Shown one piece after another: positions 7,780 to 17,010 of a stretch of 64,000 nt of DNA. Source of the stretch: Pleionea mediterranea (GTDB lineage Bacteria; Pseudomonadota; Gammaproteobacteria; Enterobacterales; Kangiellaceae); contig NZ_QGGU01000009.1 in assembly GCF_003148745.1 (NCBI RefSeq), forward strand, positions 167,120 through 231,119, written 5' to 3'. Made by a program: the position numbers and the translations under genes. The stretch's first letter is position 1. Each line of letters starts with the position of its first letter. The notes beneath the pieces are model-generated. The model did no database searches. It was not told the origin of the DNA and was given only the letters and a program-made list of their open reading frames with translations.

Positions 7780-10700
7780 CTACTCCTTTTTCTCACTGAC
7801 CGTAAGCGCAGGAAAATTATTTAACTGCAAAAATGTTTCATGATTATTTTCTGGTATTTGCAACAATATTCTTTGCAATGAATTTTTATAAATAGACTGA
7901 CTGGCCGGTACCTGCTTATTGTTTTTTAATTCATACAACAAGGCTTCAAACTGAAATTGTCGCCAATAATTATCTAGCCGCCGTAAATCGGGAAGCACAT
8001 TGTTTAATATATTTTCCAGTTTATTCCAGTTCGAATGATTGAGTGCGTGTATAGCCTGTATTTCTTGCCACTTAAACCAGTCCACAATATGAGCACTTGC
8101 TACCGGACTTAATGATGATTCCAGTGTTTCTATAAAGTTACCGGAATAATCTTCAGACTTTATCGCAATCCAATTGTTTAAAATCAACGTTCGAAACTGA
8201 ATCAGGGGAGATGTCTTATCATTCATTCTGGCTCTAAAGTCATTTAACAATCTAACTGCGGGCAGATATTCTCCTCTGCTTGCCAATAACTCTACTTCCA
8301 GTAGTTTATACCACTGATATTGTTCACCGGACTTCTCCTCATCGGAAAGATTTTGTTTAATATTTTCGATAACTCTACGAGCTTTATTCAGCTGGCCAGT
8401 GTTGATGTACATTTCAGTCAGCCATAAATTAATTTCGGTTTCTCCACGACTGTCTTTAGCAGCGATCACCTGATCTTTTATAGACTGCCAGATATTTTCA
8501 CTGACCTTAAAGTTTCCCTGAAAGAATGATAATCTCGCTAAAAAACCTTCCGCAACTAATGCTTCTTCTTTTAAACCTAATGCTTTTGCATCTTCTGTGG
8601 TAGTCGAGAAAACCTGATAAGCCGACTGCCAGTTACCTTGCTGCATATTAATTTGAGCAAGACTTTGTCGTACTTTAATGATTCCCATAGGCTCATTGAC
8701 CGACAGATAATTTTGTTCCGACTGTCTTAGATAGACCAATGCTTCATCAAATTGTGAAAGTAAAAAGTAGATATAACCAATATTATTCATACTTTCAGCT
8801 TTCAGCCAGTTATCGTCGAGTGTCATACGAATGGATAATGCATCGCGATAATACTTAAGCGCTGTTTTATAATCGCCCTGCTCCTCTTCCAGTAATCCCA
8901 ATTTATCATTTATTGATGCGACACCAACTGAATCATTAATTTCCGTTCTAATTGCCAAAGCTTTTTGCAGTGATTGTTTGGCTGCAGAAAAATCCCCCTT
9001 AATCGATTGCATGGTTGCTAAATTACCAAGCGAAGTTGCTATGGCCTGAGGCACATCGAGTTCTTCACGAATGTTTAATGCCTGCTGGTAATAATCTTCC
9101 GCTTGCTGAAAACGCCCCTGCCGCTGAAGCGCCACACCAAAAGCATTCAATACATTGGCTTCACCAAATCGATCTTTGGTTCGCTTATAGATTACCAGCG
9201 CTTTCATCAAATATTCATCCAGTGCTCGCTGAATGTCACCGGTTCGAATAGCGGCTTTCGACAATTCAAACCAGATTTTTGGTGACTGAGTGTCTTGCTT
9301 TGATAAAGCCATTAATTGCTTTTTGGCTTGCTCAACCTGGCCTTGTGAGTTTAAGAAAGAGATAAAATCAAAGTTAATGCTTAAGTCATAGGGCAAAATA
9401 TCTATCAGCTTTTGGTAAAAATGTTCAACTTTTTTATTATCAGATTTTAATTCTGAATACCTTGCCTGTGCTTTCAGATGCAAAATACTATCGTGACGGG
9501 TATTTTTAATCAGTTGCTCTAACAAGCTTTCGGCTTTTATCAGCTCACCCCGCCATAGAGCAATGGTTGCTTCAAGAAAGCTTGCCTGTTTTAGTTCAGG
9601 GAACTCTTTTTTCAGGTTAGTCAGCGTTTGCTCTGCCTGTTCCAACCTATTTTGACTTATAAAGTCTTCTGTTTGTCGAATCAACCAGTTGGCCCGACCG
9701 CTGACTATTGCATCCACTTGTGTGTGCTCTGTCGAATTTAAATGTTCAGCAATGTTACTGGCACTGTTCGATAACTCATCGAGTATTTTATTTTCCGAAT
9801 AATTTTTTTGCTGCTGCCATGTTTCAGTTAATTGTTTGGTTCGACTGTCCAGTAATTGCAGAGACATATCCACCTGATCGCCAAGCTTGGTAAGTGTTCC
9901 GGTGAGCAAGTAATCTGCGCCCAGTAATTCAGCAAGTTGTTTTTTCTGATGATTTGTAAGAGGTATCTGATAACCCAGATAGTCCAGCGTTTGCCTCATT
10001 CTGGCTTCATCAATTATTCTTAAACGGAACTGAGACAGTCGATTATAAAGTACGGCTAGACTTGCATCCGACAAAGAGTAATTTAATGCACTCAAGCTTC
10101 CTGTTGTCTGCATAGGTAAGATCAATATGGAATCAACGACACTATTATCTGATTGCACAGCTTTAGCCGACTTTTCAGCCAGCGGCTTACCGGAACCATC
10201 CTGGGCGTTAGTATCGACTGATGAAGAATTAAATCCCCAATAAAAGAATCCAAAAAAGCCGAAAATAATCACAACCCCTGCGATTCGCCACCATAAAGTT
10301 TGACTGGATGATGCAATACTTGATTGAGTTTGATTAAATGCAACAAGCCAAAGTTCACGCATTTCATCAATCGTCTCTGGCTGCTGATGGGGCATCGCCG
10401 ATAAAGATCGATCAAAAAATGCAGAAAATGTTTTAAATTTTCGATTTAGTTTTACCGCACTTGCGCCTTTATTTTTTTCAGCAGTTAACTGATTAGCGGG
10501 TTGTTCAGAAAAGGGGAGTTTTTTATGCATTAGTTCATATAAGGTCACAGCCATTGCATAAAAATCAATTTTCTCATTAACCTCACCACTGTTTAATAAA
10601 CTGGGCGAGGCATAGGCATGAGTAGCAAACTCTAAATTGTCACTGGCTTCAAGTTTGGCGATACCAAAATCATTAATGTACACATGATGATCAGACGTAA

Positions 10701-11145
10701 TTAAAATATTATCCGGCTTTAAATCGCAATGAATCACCCCTTTTTTATGGGCCGCTTCGATACCAGCAAACAACTGCATGGCAATATTATGAAGTTCATC
10801 TAATGATAGAGAGACCTTATTCTTAATGAACTCGGAAAGGGTTGTTCCATCTACCTGATCCATGGTGTAAAACACACAATCAATGTCGTGATAAAACTCA
10901 TGAACACGTATGATATTGGGGTGGGATATTCTGCGACAAATTAAGATTTCATCACGAAAACGAGACAGTTGCTGGGAGTTCTGGACTAACTCATCGGACA
11001 AAACTTTTATAGCAATTTGACAATCCAGTTGCCTATCTAGCACTGAATAGACGTGTCCGTGCGCCCCTTTACCTAATGGCTCAAGTATTTCAAAGCGTCC
11101 GATAAGAACCGTTCCCGCCGATAGAATCACGGAAACAGCGCCCAA
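7780..11145 (-). CDS. Membrane Ser/Thr protein kinase with TPR repeats
   Basis: This is a 1121-residue modular protein. Residues 17-265 form a Pkn2-type kinase with glycine loop GKGAHGHV, ATP-anchoring K47 (AIKVL), catalytic loop HCDLKPDN (H139-C140-D141) and DFG at 159-161. The Arg of the usual HRD is Cys, making it a non-RD kinase. A single transmembrane helix follows (about 286-305). Then comes a domain resembling periplasmic FlgO/TolB-like modules (about 330-450, including a LLGADYLLTGTL motif), then about 600 residues of TPR repeats. The topology implies a cytoplasmic kinase and an extracytoplasmic TPR sensor. The TTG at 11145 has no clear Shine-Dalgarno; a GTG at 11130 is an alternative. 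Confidence 0.92.
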   Translation of the reverse strand: MGAVSVILSAGTVLIGRFEILEPLGKGAHGHVYSVLDRQLDCQIAIKVLSDELVQNSQQLSRFRDEILICRRISHPNIIRVHEFYHDIDCVFYTMDQVDGTTLSEFIKNKVSLSLDELHNIAMQLFAGIEAAHKKGVIHCDLKPDNILITSDHHVYINDFGIAKLEASDNLEFATHAYASPSLLNSGEVNEKIDFYAMAVTLYELMHKKLPFSEQPANQLTAEKNKGASAVKLNRKFKTFSAFFDRSLSAMPHQQPETIDEMRELWLVAFNQTQSSIASSSQTLWWRIAGVVIIFGFFGFFYWGFNSSSVDTNAQDGSGKPLAEKSAKAVQSDNSVVDSILILPMQTTGSLSALNYSLSDASLAVLYNRLSQFRLRIIDEARMRQTLDYLGYQIPLTNHQKKQLAELLGADYLLTGTLTKLGDQVDMSLQLLDSRTKQLTETWQQQKNYSENKILDELSNSASNIAEHLNSTEHTQVDAIVSGRANWLIRQTEDFISQNRLEQAEQTLTNLKKEFPELKQASFLEATIALWRGELIKAESLLEQLIKNTRHDSILHLKAQARYSELKSDNKKVEHFYQKLIDILPYDLSINFDFISFLNSQGQVEQAKKQLMALSKQDTQSPKIWFELSKAAIRTGDIQRALDEYLMKALVIYKRTKDRFGEANVLNAFGVALQRQGRFQQAEDYYQQALNIREELDVPQAIATSLGNLATMQSIKGDFSAAKQSLQKALAIRTEINDSVGVASINDKLGLLEEEQGDYKTALKYYRDALSIRMTLDDNWLKAESMNNIGYIYFLLSQFDEALVYLRQSEQNYLSVNEPMGIIKVRQSLAQINMQQGNWQSAYQVFSTTTEDAKALGLKEEALVAEGFLARLSFFQGNFKVSENIWQSIKDQVIAAKDSRGETEINLWLTEMYINTGQLNKARRVIENIKQNLSDEEKSGEQYQWYKLLEVELLASRGEYLPAVRLLNDFRARMNDKTSPLIQFRTLILNNWIAIKSEDYSGNFIETLESSLSPVASAHIVDWFKWQEIQAIHALNHSNWNKLENILNNVLPDLRRLDNYWRQFQFEALLYELKNNKQVPASQSIYKNSLQRILLQIPENNHETFLQLNNFPALTVSEKKE

Positions 11146-11175
11146 CTGAATTGAAACCAGCTATTCGTCAATGCA

Positions 11176-12084
11176 CTAACCTAATTTCGATTGATGAATA
11201 CGCTCCAACGGGATATCGAGGAGCGTCTGGTGCGGCAGGTTTCGCACCTTATCAATCAATCGTATCAGGTTATCATTAATACTTAAAGAATAGATATTGG
11301 CTGCAATTTGATCCGCCAGACTGATTAAAATATCAAAGTCCAAACGTCGTAAAACCTTACCAGCGGTCTGACTATCGGTGTAGATGAGACCTAAAAGTTG
11401 CTCGCCCTGAAGCAAAGGAACGCAGGCCAGAGCCGCAATATTTTTAAGTGTTGTCGTATCCCTCGAAGACAACATGGGATGATTTGAGGTATCCATTGCA
11501 ACCAAGGCTTCACGATCCGTTGATGCTTGTTCGATGGCGCCAACACTGCCACTAAATTCCTGCAGATTTAATTCTTTTGCCGCCAAACCACTGATGGCAT
11601 GAATGCGCATTGTTTCAAGGCTGTCACCTAATAATAAAAGCCCACGTTCCATATTGGTCAGTTGTACAACAGCGCTAATGTACTCGGCAAAAATATTGTC
11701 CTGTTGTTCAGGATCGAGGTTCGAAATAATCCGTTGCGATTGGGCCGTACGCCAGTCATTATTAGCAAATTCTGCGTCCAGACGTTGCTGTGACAAATGC
11801 TCAACCATAAAGGGAACATTACCTAATAACCCTGACAACTGATCGGTTAATACACAGCAATCCAGTGATTGATTATCAACCCAGAGTCCGTTTTGACTTT
11901 GGCAATCTTGCAGCAGCCAGAAGTCATTTTCCTGATACAGTTCTGCGTGGTATTGGGAGATGGAGGGATCGGTAATAACAATATCGTTATCATTAGCACG
12001 ACCTAATGTATAACGATGATCAGAATCTAAAACGACATCAATAGCCGCCTGATCTTTTAATAAAAATGTCAGGCGGGCTTTCAT
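11176..12084 (-). CDS. FHA-domain and GAF-domain protein
   Basis: This is a 302-residue cytoplasmic protein. Residues 1-100 form a forkhead-associated domain: GRANDNDIVITDPSISQYHAEL carries the conserved GR, the S..H pair and a later N. FHA domains bind phosphothreonine peptides, which suits the Ser/Thr kinase encoded 30 bp downstream. Residues about 130-285 resemble a GAF domain (LALACVPLLQGEQLLGLIYTD). It heads a four-gene minus-strand operon with the Ser/Thr kinase, a NarX-like kinase and a NarL-like regulator. A plausible role is adaptor or phosphorylation substrate. No ligand for the GAF region can be deduced. Confidence 0.9.
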   Translation of the reverse strand: MKARLTFLLKDQAAIDVVLDSDHRYTLGRANDNDIVITDPSISQYHAELYQENDFWLLQDCQSQNGLWVDNQSLDCCVLTDQLSGLLGNVPFMVEHLSQQRLDAEFANNDWRTAQSQRIISNLDPEQQDNIFAEYISAVVQLTNMERGLLLLGDSLETMRIHAISGLAAKELNLQEFSGSVGAIEQASTDREALVAMDTSNHPMLSSRDTTTLKNIAALACVPLLQGEQLLGLIYTDSQTAGKVLRRLDFDILISLADQIAANIYSLSINDNLIRLIDKVRNLPHQTLLDIPLERIHQSKLG

Positions 12085-12197
12085 AAATAAATGGTGTTCC
12101 GCAACGTTAGTAACAAATATAACACCATAATTTAACCATAAATAAGTTTAACCACGAACTACTCTTAACGATAAATAAATCTATCGTAATAATTAAA

Positions 12198-13016
12198 TTA
12201 CAGAGCCAGTCGTAAACTAAAACTTAATGTTTCAACCTGTGCCATCAGCTCGCCTGCCACGTTGGTAATATCACGGCTGGAACGCCATACATCAGGAATA
12301 TTCTCACCCCGATTCGACGACACTATGTCATTAAACTCGGTCGCATGTACCAGTGCCTGGCTGTAGTCTTGTTGGCTAACTGCGCTTGCCAACTCATTGT
12401 ATTTATCTGACAGACTGGTCGCAGTAACAGTATCCATCTGATTGGAATAACTGGTCAGTAATGTTTGCAAACGATTCAGCTTGGCATTGATTACCGTGCC
12501 AGAAGTTCGCAAATCGGTGACCACAATAAACTGGGAGAAGTCGCCCATATGGCCTCTTGCACGCCAGCTACCCGCACCTGTAGTTACCGTAATATCACGA
12601 AAATCTTGCCCCAGACTCGCTTTGTATAACCGGAGGGGCGTATTAGGCGTGTACTCAAGATTATGGGTATGGATATCAATATGCGTCACACCATTAAACC
12701 CTAACCCCATCGAAGCGGGTGGCTCGATGGTAATCATCATGGGAAAAGCCGCTGGTGTAGTGGTCAGAGCACTGGGTAAGCGACTTAGAAGCGCAGGATC
12801 GGTAATATCCACCAATTCTGCCGTTATACCTATGCTGTCTTTTGTCAGACCCAGGCTGTTTTCAAAACTCAGCTCCAAGTCCGTTTCAACACCACCGGCT
12901 AACTCAATTTTTGCAATAACCTTGTTCTTTTTTATTTTTAAATCAATAGGTTGTGCGTAAGTAACAGCCGTAAAAAATAAACTGGCGACCACCAACACAG
13001 CTTTTAGATACATCAT
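12198..13016 (-). CDS. Secreted/periplasmic protein of unknown function
   Basis: This 272-residue protein has a clear signal peptide (residues 1-21, cleaving after VTYA). The mature part begins with a beta-rich region (IDLKIKKNKVIAKIELAGG). A second beta region follows (GFNGVTHIDIHTHNLEYTPNTPLRLYK), then a helical C-terminus (about 180-272). It may correspond to the uncharacterised DUF6689 group, but that assignment is from memory and uncertain. The start is supported by GGGGG about 8 nt upstream of ATGATG. It appears monocistronic. No function is proposed. Confidence 0.75.
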   Translation of the reverse strand: MMYLKAVLVVASLFFTAVTYAQPIDLKIKKNKVIAKIELAGGVETDLELSFENSLGLTKDSIGITAELVDITDPALLSRLPSALTTTPAAFPMMITIEPPASMGLGFNGVTHIDIHTHNLEYTPNTPLRLYKASLGQDFRDITVTTGAGSWRARGHMGDFSQFIVVTDLRTSGTVINAKLNRLQTLLTSYSNQMDTVTATSLSDKYNELASAVSQQDYSQALVHATEFNDIVSSNRGENIPDVWRSSRDITNVAGELMAQVETLSFSLRLAL

Positions 13017-13498
13017 AATTATTACCCCCTTTACGCAAGTGATAACAATCGATTAACACTTGCTATATTCTTATCTCTCGAATGTCGATAACGCTCGATG
13101 GCCCACGGAATTTAACGCTTTAAGTGTTATTTAAGTGCGCTGCTTATCCATGAGCGGCTCCAGACTAAACCAGATGAATGCTATTTTTCCACCGACAATA
13201 TCTCATTTACCGACATTTGAGCAATATTTAAACAGTGCCATCTTATGCCCAGTAAGCTCTTCAAGCTATAACATAACCGTCGTAAATACGACCTATAACG
13301 GCAATTTGAGCGAGATACAATGGATAGACAGCCATTTAAACCAGTTATCGGTGCGAGTTTGAATCACTTACTGAACATTAAATGGACAATCATTTACAGC
13401 GCATTACCATCGCTGATCCCCCGTTTAAAAAGTATCAGGATCAACCCCTAGTGGGTATAGGGGTTTTCACCTAGAATAACAGAGGCACTAGAGGACTA
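13017..13498. other. 482-bp intergenic region with a CCCCTAGT palindrome
   Basis: No convincing gene is seen. AACCCCT (13443-13449) and AGGGGTT (13459-13465) form a 7-bp inverted repeat around a 9-nt spacer. The left half extends as ACCCCTAGT, resembling the TACCCCTAGT at about 6244 upstream of the S8 protease. It could be a regulator site or a weak hairpin downstream of the TonB-C/Sel1 gene; there is no T tract on the gene strand. Confidence 0.35.
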
Positions 13499-15145
13499 TT
13501 AACGAGACTTTAACTTGGCCTGATAAGCCAACAGCTGCTGCCGGATGCCTTCGCTATAAAAATCACCGTCTTCGGCTTCTTCGAGCGCTTCTTCTTGGTA
13601 CTCAACAGCTTCTTCGAATTCACCAATTGCTGCATAAGCTTTCGCTTTAAGCTCATATTCAGTGATATCGTCACCGACTTGATCCCAATTGATAGAATCC
13701 ACAAGCTCAAGGGCAACCTCTGGTTTGTGCACTTCATTATAGGGAGAAGTTAGTAGCAGTTTCGCCAGCTGCAGTTTGACCTGTTGCTTATCGGTATTAT
13801 TTGCGGCGTATTCCAAATACTCCTTTGCTTTTAAATGACTTTTTAAGTCATTATTTTGTATAAACATCTCTCCGAGTATTGCTCTGGCCTCTGCCTGTCC
13901 ACTACTAGCTGCACGAGTTAACCACTCAATTCCTTTTGCTTTATCCGCAACACATCCTTTCCCTTTGATCAAGTTTTTACCAAGAAGGTATTGAGCTGCA
14001 TTATTTCCTTTAATAGCCGATCTTAAATACCATTCATTTTGACGTCCGGCCTCTTCAAGAATTGGAAATCTTTCAAGCATTAACCCGTACTTTAATTGAG
14101 CATTGGGATCATCATTTAGTGCAGCTTGCTTGATGTTGTTAAAAATCGACGCTTTTGGTTTTAAACTAATCTTGCTTTCTTGCACAAAGATAACAGAAGC
14201 TCGTAAATCAGATTGTGCTTTGTTAGTTGATACTCTCCATTCATCAATAACAGCCATAACTTCTTTACCATGTCGCTCATCACCATCGATAACAACATTA
14301 AGCGGTTTACCGGAACTGTCAATATCGAAATTAACAGTTATTTCGACAGGATAGTTTGTAGATGCAACTTGATTCTTAATTCGCTCGGGGAAATCCGGCA
14401 ATTCCAATGACTTAAACGAAAGCAAGGGGTTATCAAGCGAGATAACAACTTCTTCTTTTTGACCTTCACCACCACTTAGCAGAAAGGTTAAAGTATAAGA
14501 TAAATCTTTACTATAAATCGGCTCACCCACTTCATTTTTTACCGGTTCAAAGCGCCAGTTTTTAATCGCCATTAATGAGTTGCGGTCGAATGTATCAGGC
14601 GGAAAAGAATCGACCAAAACAATATTCCTAGGTTTACCACTTTCATCGAGATCAAATTTAAACTGAGTAAAACCTTCAATCCCCTTCATTGCTGCTCGCT
14701 TAGGGTATCTAGGTTCTTTTATATAAATTGGAGTTGCTTGACTGGACTTTTTACTTGGGCGTATGACCGGATACAACTTAGTCATTAAAGCATTCATACC
14801 AAACTGCTGCTTGAGTTTAATATATATTGCATCACCCTCTTTAGTACTTGCCTGCTTGGCAACCAGTTGAAACATTTTCTTTTCGTGTTCTTTTGCCGTA
14901 ACACTATCGGTTGCAAGCTTCATCCAAGCATACGCTTTATTGATGTCTTTACTAACGTACTGCCCCTGATAATACATTACACCCAAATTGAATTGCGAAC
15001 GTTGCTCTCCCATAGAGGCCATGTCATAAAATTCGTTATAAGCGGATTCATAATCGCCTTTTTCATAAAATGAAAGGGCACTGTGAAAATCGGCAAAAAC
15101 AGACATCACTGAAAAAATGAACAAACTTAGAATTACTCTCTGCAT
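13499..15145 (-). CDS. Periplasmic TonB-C domain and Sel1-repeat protein
   Basis: This 548-residue protein has an N-terminal signal peptide (1-18, ending VFA). Sel1/TPR-like repeats follow (about 20-80: GDYESAYNEFYDMASMGEQRSQFNLGVMYYQG). A TonB C-terminal domain lies at about 145-215 (EPRYPKRAAMKGIEGFTQFKF, then MAIKNWRFEPV). A second, degenerate TonB-C-like unit occurs at about 250-320, and more Sel1 repeats at about 345-430. There is no N-terminal proline-rich energy-coupling helix, so it is not a canonical TonB; the domain probably acts as a periplasmic binding module. The start is supported by AAAGGAG upstream of ATG. Its partners are unknown. Confidence 0.85.
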   Translation of the reverse strand: MQRVILSLFIFSVMSVFADFHSALSFYEKGDYESAYNEFYDMASMGEQRSQFNLGVMYYQGQYVSKDINKAYAWMKLATDSVTAKEHEKKMFQLVAKQASTKEGDAIYIKLKQQFGMNALMTKLYPVIRPSKKSSQATPIYIKEPRYPKRAAMKGIEGFTQFKFDLDESGKPRNIVLVDSFPPDTFDRNSLMAIKNWRFEPVKNEVGEPIYSKDLSYTLTFLLSGGEGQKEEVVISLDNPLLSFKSLELPDFPERIKNQVASTNYPVEITVNFDIDSSGKPLNVVIDGDERHGKEVMAVIDEWRVSTNKAQSDLRASVIFVQESKISLKPKASIFNNIKQAALNDDPNAQLKYGLMLERFPILEEAGRQNEWYLRSAIKGNNAAQYLLGKNLIKGKGCVADKAKGIEWLTRAASSGQAEARAILGEMFIQNNDLKSHLKAKEYLEYAANNTDKQQVKLQLAKLLLTSPYNEVHKPEVALELVDSINWDQVGDDITEYELKAKAYAAIGEFEEAVEYQEEALEEAEDGDFYSEGIRQQLLAYQAKLKSR

Positions 15146-15167
15146 ATATAGCTCCTTTTTAAATGTA

Positions 15168-16145
15168 TTACCTAACTAAAAAACTCCCAACAATACCGGT
15201 AAATATTGCCATACCAACATAATTATTATTCAAAAACGCTTTAAAGCATTGCTCTGGTTTGCGTTTTCTTGTTATCCAGAATTGATACCCCATCAACCCT
15301 GCAGCGATAAACCAGCCTAAATAATAAGGCCAGTGAAGTTCGTATCGCAATCCTAACAATAACAGTCCAAACATAAAGAAAAACTGGATCACTGCAATAA
15401 TGGCCAAATCCGCTTCGCCAAATAAAATGGCGGTGGATTTAACACCAAGTTTGATGTCGTCTTTTCTGTCCACCATACCGTAGAAAGTATCGTAAGCCAA
15501 AACCCACATTAACACGGATACATACAGTAACCAGGCTTCAGCGGGTATTGAATTATTGCTGGCGGCATACGCCATAGGGATCGACCAGGCAAACGCTGCG
15601 CCTAATACCACTTGAGGAAAGTAAGTGTAACGCTTCATAAAAGGATAAACCGATGCAATGGCTAATGCGCCAACCGATAACATAACGGTAAAACTGTTCA
15701 GTAACAGCACCAGAAAAAAAGCCATGACCACCAACGAAGCAAATAATAATAATGCTTCTTTTTCGGATACTTTCTTCTGCGCCAATGGGCGCTGCTTTGT
15801 GCGCGAAACATGGCCATCAATATTGCGATCCGCGTAATCGTTGATCACACATCCCGCCGAACGCATTAAAAAAGTACCGAGAAGAAAAATAGTGATAAGT
15901 GATAACGATGGTGCACCATTATTCGCCAACCATAATGCCCATAAAGTCGGCCACATTAATAGAAAGGTGCCGATAGGTCGATCCGCCCGCATTAATTGCC
16001 AGTAATAGCCAATCTTAACCGTTACCTTATCGGGCAACCATTGATGGTACAGGCTAGTCACCGGCATAAACAGCCAGGGCATTTTACGATGCATAAACCG
16101 TGCGACTATTAAAAACCAGTCTTTATTGGTTGGCTTATTTTTCAT
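15168..16145 (-). CDS. ubiA: 4-hydroxybenzoate polyprenyltransferase
   Basis: This integral membrane enzyme prenylates 4-hydroxybenzoate in ubiquinone synthesis. Both Asp-rich prenyl-diphosphate/Mg sites are present: NDYADRNIDGHVSRTKQRPLA and the second near AYDTFYGMVDRKDD. The RADRPIGTFLLMWPTLWALW segment is diagnostic. From the ATG at 16145 the protein is 325 residues, about 30 longer at the N-terminus than E. coli UbiA; ATGs at 16151 or 16094 are alternatives. The start overlaps the end of ubiC by 11 bp, so the two are translationally coupled. A longer reading frame reaching 16307 is only the shadow of ubiC. Confidence 0.95.
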   Translation of the reverse strand: MKNKPTNKDWFLIVARFMHRKMPWLFMPVTSLYHQWLPDKVTVKIGYYWQLMRADRPIGTFLLMWPTLWALWLANNGAPSLSLITIFLLGTFLMRSAGCVINDYADRNIDGHVSRTKQRPLAQKKVSEKEALLLFASLVVMAFFLVLLLNSFTVMLSVGALAIASVYPFMKRYTYFPQVVLGAAFAWSIPMAYAASNNSIPAEAWLLYVSVLMWVLAYDTFYGMVDRKDDIKLGVKSTAILFGEADLAIIAVIQFFFMFGLLLLGLRYELHWPYYLGWFIAAGLMGYQFWITRKRKPEQCFKAFLNNNYVGMAIFTGIVGSFLVR

Positions 16146-16626
16146 GGTCATATACAGGATGCTCGGGCAAAAACAGTTCCCTAAGTAATAAGGGTTGGTG
16201 ATTGACATAAAATAGCGAACGACGACACCAGAGAGGATCAGAAAAGCGTTGCTGCTGTAGCCCTGTGGACCAATGTGCCTGTTGCACCCGCTCAAATGCA
16301 ATATCACAACGCTTGGCGTTAAGACGATGAAACAACAGCGGTCCGAGTGGTTTATTTTTAAGCAGTTTTAACCGGTTCACTTCACCCTGAAAAGAATAAG
16401 GTGGCACAACAGTTCGGGCGACCACCCAGGGCTCGCCACCGAGGTAAAGCTTTACTGCGCGCACCCAGGCCCACTCTCTTGGCAGCAGTTTTAATAACTG
16501 TCTTTCTTCCTTGTAAACTGGCGCCATGCCTTGTGACAAGAGTTCTACTGTCATGGCGTGGCCACTTTGTTGCTCCATCTTCTCGGTTAGGGAACCGGTA
16601 AAGCTCAGCCAGTTAATATGCTCCAT
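16135..16626 (-). CDS. ubiC: Chorismate lyase
   Basis: This 163-residue enzyme converts chorismate to 4-hydroxybenzoate and pyruvate, the first committed step of ubiquinone biosynthesis. Recognisable family features are the N-terminal W-L motif (NWLSFTGSLTEKM), REWAWVRAVKLYLGGEPWVVARTVVP with substrate-binding Arg, PLGPLLF and the terminal WCRRSLFYVNHQPLLLRELFLP with the active-site Arg and Glu. It is the first gene of the ubiC-ubiA operon. Its last codons overlap the ubiA start. Confidence 0.95.
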   Translation of the reverse strand: MEHINWLSFTGSLTEKMEQQSGHAMTVELLSQGMAPVYKEERQLLKLLPREWAWVRAVKLYLGGEPWVVARTVVPPYSFQGEVNRLKLLKNKPLGPLLFHRLNAKRCDIAFERVQQAHWSTGLQQQRFSDPLWCRRSLFYVNHQPLLLRELFLPEHPVYDHEK

Positions 16627-16724
16627 GTTTGCTCAAACCCATCGGTTGCGTGTTTTATTGTTATTTATCATGTTCTGTTGTGGTTTACTGTCTTGTTAGA
16701 GTCATCTTCTGTTAGCGCTTTTTA

Positions 16725-16827
16725 TTGAGTCGTACTTTCTATTGAATAACGTTTTCTTTGGAGTACTACTTTCTTTTGAGTATTACTCTCTTGTTGAATA
16801 CTCTGCGCGACTGAATACTATTCACAA
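16725..16827 (+). repeat. Degenerate tandem repeat, period about 17 bp, six units
   Basis: Units share TTGARTA followed by a variable trinucleotide and often CTTTCTT. Starts at 16725, 16742, 16758, 16776, 16794 and 16811 give steps of 17, 16, 18, 18 and 17. The array lies in the ubiC/FliL-like divergent spacer. It is eroded, so it is either an old minisatellite or a series of binding sites. Confidence 0.5.
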
Positions 16828-16943
16828 CTTAATGTCACGGATTGTATCCCGAAACCCCACCAAGCCAAAGGCTGGCTTGTCATTTAATTGGCCCGGTTGC
16901 GGTTTACTGCCCGACAATCGCTTAATTTCATACACAGCAAGTA

Positions 16944-16971
16944 TTGAGAATCACTCGAAGCGGACTATACT
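16944..16971 (+). promoter_or_regulatory. Probable sigma-70 promoter for the FliL-like gene
   Basis: TTGAGA (16944-16949) and TATACT (16966-16971) are separated by 16 bp, with a predicted start point near 16978, about 33 bp before the ATG at 17011. Confidence 0.45.
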
Positions 16972-17010
16972 GAATGAATAGACTAACCTTATCAACGATG
17001 AACAAATACT

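Larger units (their letters stand above)
16627..17010. other. 384-bp divergent intergenic region with a degenerate 17-bp tandem array
   Basis: No gene is seen between ubiC and the FliL-like gene. TTGAGT/TTGAAT/TTGGAG-type hexamers recur at 16725, 16742, 16758, 16776, 16794 and 16811, a 16-18 bp period over six units. CAAGCCA (16861-16867) and TGGCTTG (16873-16879) form a small hairpin. A promoter for the FliL-like gene is listed separately. Confidence 0.5.

Noticed and set aside
12481..12960. 159-codon frame antisense to the secreted protein gene
   Set aside because: The minus-strand gene has a signal peptide and a good ribosome site; the antisense frame has neither and shows no domain.
13135..13362. 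Possible 75-residue plus-strand gene in the 13.0-13.5 kb spacer
   Set aside because: GTG start without a ribosome site, no recognisable domain, hydrophilic random-looking composition; it looks like chance open frame.
16146..16307. Longer N-terminus for UbiA
   Set aside because: It would lie entirely inside ubiC in another frame and exceed normal UbiA length by about 80 residues.
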